From NCBI GenBank assembly GCA_025766275.1, contig JAFKAC010000001.1:620001-684000 (forward strand): DNA of 64,000 nucleotides, written 5' to 3'. This stretch comes from Lactarius indigo. Its lineage: Eukaryota; Basidiomycota; Agaricomycetes; Russulales; Russulaceae. Below, piece by piece: positions 58,570 to 64,000 of the stretch; position 1 is the first letter of the stretch; the number at the start of each line of letters is the position of its first letter. The notes beneath the pieces were generated by a model. The model saw nothing but the letters and a program-made list of their open reading frames with translations. It did no database searches and was not told where the DNA came from. The translations under genes were made by a program, and so were the position numbers.

Positions 58570-58965
58570 TCTAAGGGAGGTCAAAGTAGAGGTCGGCACC
58601 TGGGAACTGGGGCTTGATGACATCTCCCCAGAGCCAGTACATCGGGGTGCCGTAGGTGATGTCAGACGAGTCGGTCGGACCAGTGCCACCGGTGAGGGGG
58701 CCGTGAATTCGGCTTCGGAACCGACGATAAGGGCCCCAGAGTCCCCACCTCTGGAGAATGGACCGTAGTCGTTGTCGTAGAGGTGAACTGCGGCTTCGAT
58801 GGAATCAAAGGTGCCCACGAGGCCATAGCGGCGCTGATGAGACTTGAACCCAGAAAGGCGACCAATCGTGGTGAGCGTGGCGTGACCACGTTTGATCACG
58901 AATCGCACGGGGTCGCCCTTCACAGGCTCATCAGAGGCTATGAGGGGAGGGTCAGCAGAACAGCT
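58570..58965 (-). pseudogene. Captured trypsin-like GDSG protein fragment
   Basis: Minus strand reads EPVKGDPVRFVIKRGHATLT, GRLSGFKSHQRRYGLVGTFD, then SRGGDSGALIV (the GDSG serine motif), then after a frame change LTGGTGPTDSSDITYGTPMY and PGADLYFDLP, stop. This is the C-terminal part of a basidiomycete protein family with a chymotrypsin-like GDSG motif. It lacks the His and Asp regions and has a frameshift, so it is not active. It sits between two ABC transporter pieces. Confidence 0.62.
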
Positions 58966-59345
58966 TGTGAAGAACCTGGGGAAGGGAATTCCAGGCACAC
59001 CTGAGCAGCACCCGCGGCAATCGCAGCGACGAGGCCGATAGCATTGAGAATGGGCTCAAAGTGGGTGGAGAAGCTGGGAGGGGAGCTGATGAGAAAACGG
59101 TATGAATGGAAGGAAGAAATAATACCGGAAGAGACCAAAGAATGATACGGGCTTGGAAGTGTCTTCAATCGGCGCAGAGACACGAAGCTCAGAGGAGGTA
59201 CGTTTCTCGGCCGAAGACAATGAAGCCGAGTCCAACTGCTTTGGCCTGAGCCATGAGAAACGAGTGGAGGGCTTGTTGTGCTCGTTATTTTCCACTGCCG
59301 ACATGAGGAGCACGATGAAGGGGGCGGAAAAAAGAAGGGAGAGGA
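58960..59345 (-). pseudogene. Captured ABC transporter N-terminal fragment
   Basis: Minus strand reads LRVSAPIEDTSKPVSFFGLF, an intron (GTATTA...CCCAG), FSTHFEPILNAIGLVAAIAA, GAAQ, another intron, then PLMSL, which is the start of the first transmembrane domain of MDR/Ste6-type transporters. Directly after PLMSL the sequence passes into the GDSG fragment. Intron boundaries are kept, so the capture was at DNA level. Confidence 0.65.
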
Positions 59346-59420
59346 ACACTGAGTGGAATCATATGGCTTGTGTGTATTTCTATCTTGCTCACGAGAAAAG
59401 TTGCCGTTGCCATACACCGC

Positions 59421-59993
59421 TTACGGTATCCAGAGGAACATCTGCCGTTCAAGGCTGAAGAAAAAATGTGGATCTTCGGTGGTGAGCCGACACACCAGGA
59501 TACGTTCGCGATTCACCTGAAAGAGATATATAAAAGGGATGAAAAAGAGAGGAGGCGACGTACTCTGTGGTAGGGCGATGATCTCGTCCGCCGCCAAGTC
59601 CTGAACAGCTTGCGCGATGTCGAGCTGAAGAAATGTGGGTCTTCGGTGGTGAGCCCACATGCCAAGATACGTTCGTGATTCACCTGAAAGAACTGTATAA
59701 AAAGAGACAGTAACTTGATGACGCCATGGGCGCTCTCGAAGAAATGGGTCGGGAAGCGAGAAGTTCTTCGGGTCTGTAGCCATTCTGGGGAATAAACTGA
59801 GCGGTATCAGAGGCATATTCTCCGTCGTAGTAAGAGGGAAGGCAAGGGAGGACAGCAGGGGAAGGAAAGGAATACGCACCGAGTAACCACGTTGTCGCTT
59901 ATATTTCTTGGAGTCCTCCTCGATCTGACGGTCTATCATGTCTGAGAAAGCTCTCTCTTCAGCTTCTCGAGTATTGGAGGCATCATTTTCCAC
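59421..59993 (-). pseudogene. Possible captured G-protein alpha N-terminal fragment and local repeat
   Basis: Near 59880-59985 the minus strand reads REAEERAFSDMIDRQIEEDS then KKYKR, which resembles the N-terminal helix of fungal G-alpha subunits; the P-loop that should follow is absent. A ~95 bp direct repeat (59452-59545 and 59622-59712; shared TCTTCGGTGGTGAGCC and GATTCACCTGAAAGA) lies beside it. The G-alpha reading is tentative. Confidence 0.35.
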
Positions 59994-60129
59994 TGTAAGA
60001 GGAGGGAAGGGAGGAGAAAGTGTCAGAAAGGAAGGAGTAACGGAGTAACTGATCGATTGCTCAAAGACGACGGACGCCCCATCAGTTTCGCAGTTCTGAC
60101 TAAGACGGGAATTCCCGTGTTCAACTTCA

Positions 60130-63100
60130 ATGTTTCAACATTTTCAACAATCAACGGTTTTAAGCGAGTCCACCCAACCTCTGCCTACATACCCTATGCG
60201 CCATGTCTTTTTTTGTTCCTTTTGTAGAGATAATTTCCGCTCACAGGGAGGCTTGGCGAAGCATGTGAACTCGAAGCACGGCAAGAACAGTACATTTGCA
60301 GGGATGGCTGCAGCGTTACAGTCGCACACATTCATATGCCATCCCCACCTCTCAGGTATGTCACAAACCCGTGCATGATGACAAGGTGCTGAGTCCTTAT
60401 GAGCCTGGCCATGTTCATCTGATGGCAGATTCCTCAGAGATCTCTCACAACCACCGACATCGGAATTGTTGGAGTTGCGCAGCAATCCTTGGCTCCCTTT
60501 CAGTGACAGGCTGGCATACGAATGGGCGCACTACCACTATATACATCTTCAGTCTTCTGCAGGCGATATTCAGCGGGGCCTTGATCTCTGGAGAGCAACG
60601 GTTATGATGTATCAGACTGACCACAGCAGCTGCGATGGAGTCCCATGGAAGAGTGCCGCGGAAATGTATGGGACGATCGACTCAATATCGGCTGGTGGAG
60701 TTGGCTGGACAACTTACCAATTATCATACAGCGGGCCACAACCAACCGGGGCTGCTCCCCAGTGGATGCAAGAGACTTATGAGCTAAACGTACGGGACAT
60801 CCTTTCTGTCTTCAAGGAGCAACTAGCCTCGAAGGAGTTCGATGGCGAGTTTGAATACACGCCATATGAAGAGTACGATAAGAATGGTTCTCGCGTATAT
60901 TCTAACCTCATGTCAGGTAACTGGGCATTTCGTGAGGCGGTATGTGACTATATTCCATATTTTATTCACCTGATGTATCGCTCTAGGACACGATCTCTCA
61001 GGACAAGACGACGCATGGAGCGATGTTTGTTCCAATTGTTGCTGGCAGTGACAAGACCACGGTATCAGTTGCAACCGGACATCAAGAGTATCACCCTGTG
61101 TATGCGTCGCTTGGCAACATCACCAATACCGCCCGGCGTGGGCATGGAAGTGGTGTAGTGCCTGTCGCCTTCCTTCCAATCCCAACGAGTACGTTTCATT
61201 TATCCGTGCTCCTGTCTTTGTTGTTGAGGGGTGGACTCTTTCAAGCAAGCAAACGCCAGTGAACAAAAACATCGTTTCAGATGTTTTGTCGGCAACTTTA
61301 CCACAGCTGTCTCGAATTGGTCTTCACACCGCTCAAGCCCTATATGACGGAGCCGAAAGTCATGAAATGCCCCGATGGGCACTTTCGCCGCGTGATTTTT
61401 GGTCTTGGGCCATACATCGCAGACTATCCTGAACAAGTCTGGCTTGCCGGTACTGTATCTAAATGGTGTCCAAAGTAAGTGCGGGGATCTCTTTACAAGC
61501 GTCACTGACCCTTTCTTATGTAAGATGTGATGCATTGCCAGCTGACCTTGACGGCTCAGGGAGTCATCAACGCTCACACACGAAAACTGACCTCCTTATC
61601 AAGATGTTTGACCCGACTGTCCTCTGGGATGATTTTGGTCTTCGGCACAACATTGTGGTGCATATTATGTCTTCACTCCGACACTGTGGTCTGATAACGC
61701 ACCTGGCAGCCATTCACATATTCATTTCCACACGCCGACATCCATGAACTGCTCGCACCAGATCTCCTCCACCAGCTGATCAAAGGAGTATTCAAGGACC
61801 ACCTCGTTGAATGGGTGGTAGAGTATCTACACCTGGCACATAGAGAGAAGGTAGCGTTGGAAATCATCGAAGATGTTGATCACCGGTACGTCTTTTCTTC
61901 CTTACTTCACGGCTCATAAATCATCTGACAATAGGATCTCGGCCGTCCCCCCGTTCCCTGGTCTTCGCCGGTTCAAAGACAGGCGTGATTACCAGCAGTG
62001 GACGGGCGATGACTCAAAAGCATTGATGAAGGTATGTGCACGCCGTGATATGATATTGGACTCAGATCAGTCATACTAACCATACTGTTAAAGGTTTTTC
62101 TTGCTGCAATTGCTGGCTACATCCCATCTGTGATGGTCCGCTGCATTGCAGCGTTCATGGATGCATGTTACATAGCCCGCCGAAATGCCATTAACTCAAC
62201 ATCTCTTGAACACCTTCGAGACTCTGTTGAGACATTTCATCAACTACGTGCTGTCTTCATTGAGGTTGGGGTTCGTACAAGCCTTTCTCTTCCACGCCAG
62301 CATGCTTTGAAGCATTTTCACCGTGCCATACACCTCTTTGGCTCCCCTAATGGACTCTGCTCATCGATTACGGAATCAAAGCACATTCGAGCAGTCAAAG
62401 AACCTTGGCGACGATCCAATCGATATCACGCTCTCGCTCAGATGCTCAAGACCAACTCACGCATGGACAAGATGGCAATACTACATCAGCGCCTTGAGGA
62501 CAGTGGGGTGCTGCGGGGACTTGCGTTCCCATCTGAGCTCGGTACAAACAACGCAACTAATGTGCCAATAGATTCAGAGGAACTTGAAGATGAAGATGAG
62601 GGAGTCGTTCCAGGTAAATCGCAGAACGCGTCCGACTTTGATGTTCAGCTTGCATCCAGAATTCGTGCGTATACATCGTTTTAGAGTGGCCCCATCATTC
62701 ACACATTGAACTCTCAGAGTGTGGTTACCCGTCTCAGCTCTATGCTCTTGCAACGTACATCCAACAGCCCAATTTTCCACTCGTCTTCACCCAGTTCCTC
62801 TACAAGTTCTCCCACCCAGACGAACAGATTGCTCCGTCAAGAATTGAGGAATGCCCTGCCTTTGAGGGTGCGATCAAGGTCCATCACTCGGCCATCGCCA
62901 CGTTCTATGCACCTAGTGACCTTTCTGGATCAGGTGGCCTGCGGCGTGAGCGAATCCGATCAACTCCCTACTTCTTTGGCCACCCTCGTCGCGACACCGT
63001 TTTTGTTGTCATCGATGATTCTCAGGCCGGTATGGAGGCCATGAAAATTGGGCGGGTATTGCTCTTCTTCTCATTCGAGTACAGGCGAAAGAATTTCTCA

Positions 63101-63373
63101 TGCGCGTTAATCAATTGGTTCGTCCATACTGATGAACGTGACCCTGACACAGGGATGTGGGTCGTGAAGCAAGAGCTCGATCGCCATGGCCAGCCCACTC
63201 TTGAAGTCATTCATGTTGATTCTATTGCTCGAGCAGCACACCTCCTGCCCGTTTATGGCGACTCACGGGTACCAGAGAACTTTCATTACTACCACGCTTT
63301 GGACACTTACCACTCATTTTTTGTTAACCATTATGTTGATCACCACGCACACAAGTTTATTGGTAGGGATTAG
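60130..63373 (+). CDS. Plavaka-type transposase
   Basis: Multi-exon gene. An N-terminal C2H2 finger (CSFCRDNFRSQGGLAKHVNSKH) is followed by the family core: SDRLAYEWAHYHYIH, FDGEFEYTPYEEYDKNGSRV, MSGNWAFREA, HGAMFVPIVAGSDKTTVSVA, CPDGHFRRVIFGLGPYIADY, PEQVWLAG, PHADIHELLAPDLLHQLIKG, VPPFPGLRRF, WTGDDSKALMK, NGLCSSITESKHIRAVKEPW and a C-terminal half with ATFYAPSDLSGSGGLRRERI and HLLPVYG. Introns seen: 60940-60986, 61475-61524, 61658-61709, 61886-61934, 62032-62093, 62665-62717; one more lies near 61190-61280 and the 5' end (60130 or 60196) is uncertain. No stop breaks the core, so it may be active. It should cut and join at the CAGCAATTTGACA ends. Confidence 0.85.
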
Positions 63374-63526
63374 TAGTTTCTATTCAAGTTTTTAAGGTAG
63401 TTAGCGATGTTCAGGACCTCCCATATGAATATTTAGGCCGAGCGAGTAGGTTTCCGAGTGTCTGGGTTTCAAGTTTCTGGAAACTGGGAAAACGTCTGAA
63501 AACGACAAAAACGAACGAAACAACGG

Positions 63527-63548
63527 AAACTTTTTTGTCAAATTGCTG
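63527..63548 (-). repeat. Right terminal inverted repeat of Plavaka-type element
   Basis: Minus strand CAGCAATTTGACAAAAAAGT; partner of 53097-53118. Confidence 0.82.
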
Positions 63549-63764
63549 ATGAGAATAGGCGACGTAGGCCCAAATGTGTTGGTCTTCAATGTATTCGATT
63601 GGTTCGTAGGTTAGTTTGTCGGGGTCGTAGATGTAGTACCCTTCGTCGTGTGGGGTGTTCCTCCAGAGGGCGGTCCCTTTGATAGAGGGTCGTAGATCGT
63701 CGTAGGGGTGGCGCTCCAGGTACTCCTTGACAAACTTTGTTCGGCTTCGGCTAGTGAGAGCCAC
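63549..63764 (-). pseudogene. gag: Gypsy-1 gag, N-terminal part
   Basis: 72 codons from 63764 (ALTSRSRTKFVKEYLERHPY ... AYVAYSH), stopping at the transposon end. The first codon reads GTG in the context ACCGTGG; an ACCATGG Kozak start would be one base different, so the start may have been lost, or initiation is non-AUG. It continues at 53094 (minus) once the insert is removed. Confidence 0.82.
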
Positions 63765-63771
63765 GGTGAGA

Positions 63772-63782
63772 AGACTAGACTT
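63772..63782 (-). other. Gypsy-1 self-priming primer-binding site
   Basis: Minus strand AAGTCTAGTCT, two bases after the LTR end (GGCGTTACA|TT). It is complementary over 11 nt to the predicted mRNA start in the LTR (46288-46278). It is laid out as in Gypsy-2. Confidence 0.68.
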
Positions 63783-63784
63783 AA

Positions 63785-64000
63785 TGTAACGCCACTACAG
63801 GGGCATTAAGTACGACCTGTACTAAGTCAGTCAGTTGATCGGTAGTCCGAGCTCAAAGGCCCGACTTCAGATAGGATGATGCACAAGAGTCACAAGGACG
63901 CGCGTCACTTGGACTATAGAGGAATGCTAAGACTCGAAGGTCTAGCGGAGACAGGGATCAGGAGACAAGGGACTCTGGTGAGTTCGCGTAGACGAGTGTA
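63785..64000 (-). mobile_element. Gypsy-1 5' LTR (runs off right edge)
   Basis: 216 bp seen, 214 identical to 46050-46265. With the other LTR and without the nested insert the element would be about 7.9 kb. Confidence 0.9.

Larger units (their letters stand above)
53097..63548. mobile_element. Plavaka-type DNA transposon with cargo, inserted in gag
   Basis: 10,452 bp. Terminal inverted repeats: CAGCAATTTGACA is identical at both ends and the match extends with one mismatch to about 22 bp. The inserted sequence is flanked by AT/AT (2 bp); a CT/CT reading with ends CATCAGCAATT is also possible, and both restore gag. Near each end are repeated GGAAAAC / CGAAAAC / GAAACC motifs, likely transposase-binding sites. 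Inside: a transposase gene at the right, a DUF6532 gene at the left, and decayed host-gene fragments between. Confidence 0.85.

Noticed and set aside
53097..63548. KDZ (Kyakuja-Dileera-Zisupton) transposon instead of Plavaka
   Set aside because: The transposase motifs (C2H2 start with QGGLAKHVNSKH, WTGDDSKALMK, LLHQLIKG, NGLCSSITESKHI) fit the Plavaka type, and the CxC cysteine clusters of KDZ transposases were not seen.
46050..64000. Reading the whole 18 kb as one giant LTR element with DUF6532 and transposase as its own genes
   Set aside because: Inverted ends, a short flank duplication and the split gag show that the middle 10.45 kb is a later DNA-transposon insertion.

Overview
The window looks like genomic DNA of a filamentous basidiomycete, most likely an Agaricomycete. 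Genes are split by many 45-65 bp GT-AG introns. The families present are typical of that group: tandem DUF6535 membrane proteins, a FunK1-like kinase, a multi-copy P450 cluster, DUF6532, a Plavaka-type transposase and chromodomain Ty3/Gypsy elements. No bacterial signals (Shine-Dalgarno sites, operons) were seen. All gene models are hand-spliced from the sequence; where I summed exon lengths they give whole codons, and I say so.

Region 1 (1-21.4 kb): four minus-strand DUF6535 genes, A (runs off the left edge), B, C and D. They share a three-exon structure, conserved N-terminal membrane domains and fast-diverging Pro/Ser/Thr-rich tails. D is cut short by one nonsense codon. Between A and B lies a five-exon kinase-fold gene whose HRD and DFG motifs both read as non-catalytic.

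Region 2 (21.7-39.6 kb): five P450 genes with the same ten-exon structure. P450-1 (plus) and P450-4 (minus) sit in the two arms of a ~4.1 kb inverted duplication that encloses P450-2 and P450-3. P450-5 lies outside and is the most diverged. The arms also carry a duplicated unknown gene or genes upstream of the P450s. At 39.9-40.4 kb is a compact housekeeping gene, the splicing factor SF3B6 (p14) homologue.

Region 3 (40.9-64 kb): nested transposons. A plus-strand Gypsy element, here seen only as a 5' LTR, priming site and gag start (Gypsy-2), holds inside its LTR a 4.36 kb foldback element built from 62 bp hairpin-bearing repeats flanked by 10 bp direct repeats. Gypsy-2 is itself interrupted just after its gag start by a second, minus-strand chromodomain Gypsy (Gypsy-1; 46050 to beyond the right edge). 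Gypsy-1 gag is in turn interrupted by a 10.45 kb Plavaka-type DNA transposon (53097-63548) carrying a largely intact transposase, a DUF6532 gene and fragments of host genes (ABC transporter, GDSG protease-like protein, possibly a G-alpha N-terminus). Both Gypsy elements show an 11-nt self-complementarity between the predicted mRNA 5' end in the LTR and the site next to the LTR, the signature of Tf1-type self-priming.

The intervals 1729-7114, 8477-11127, 28464-30361 and 39557-39925 contain no gene I can support, apart from the local repeats listed.
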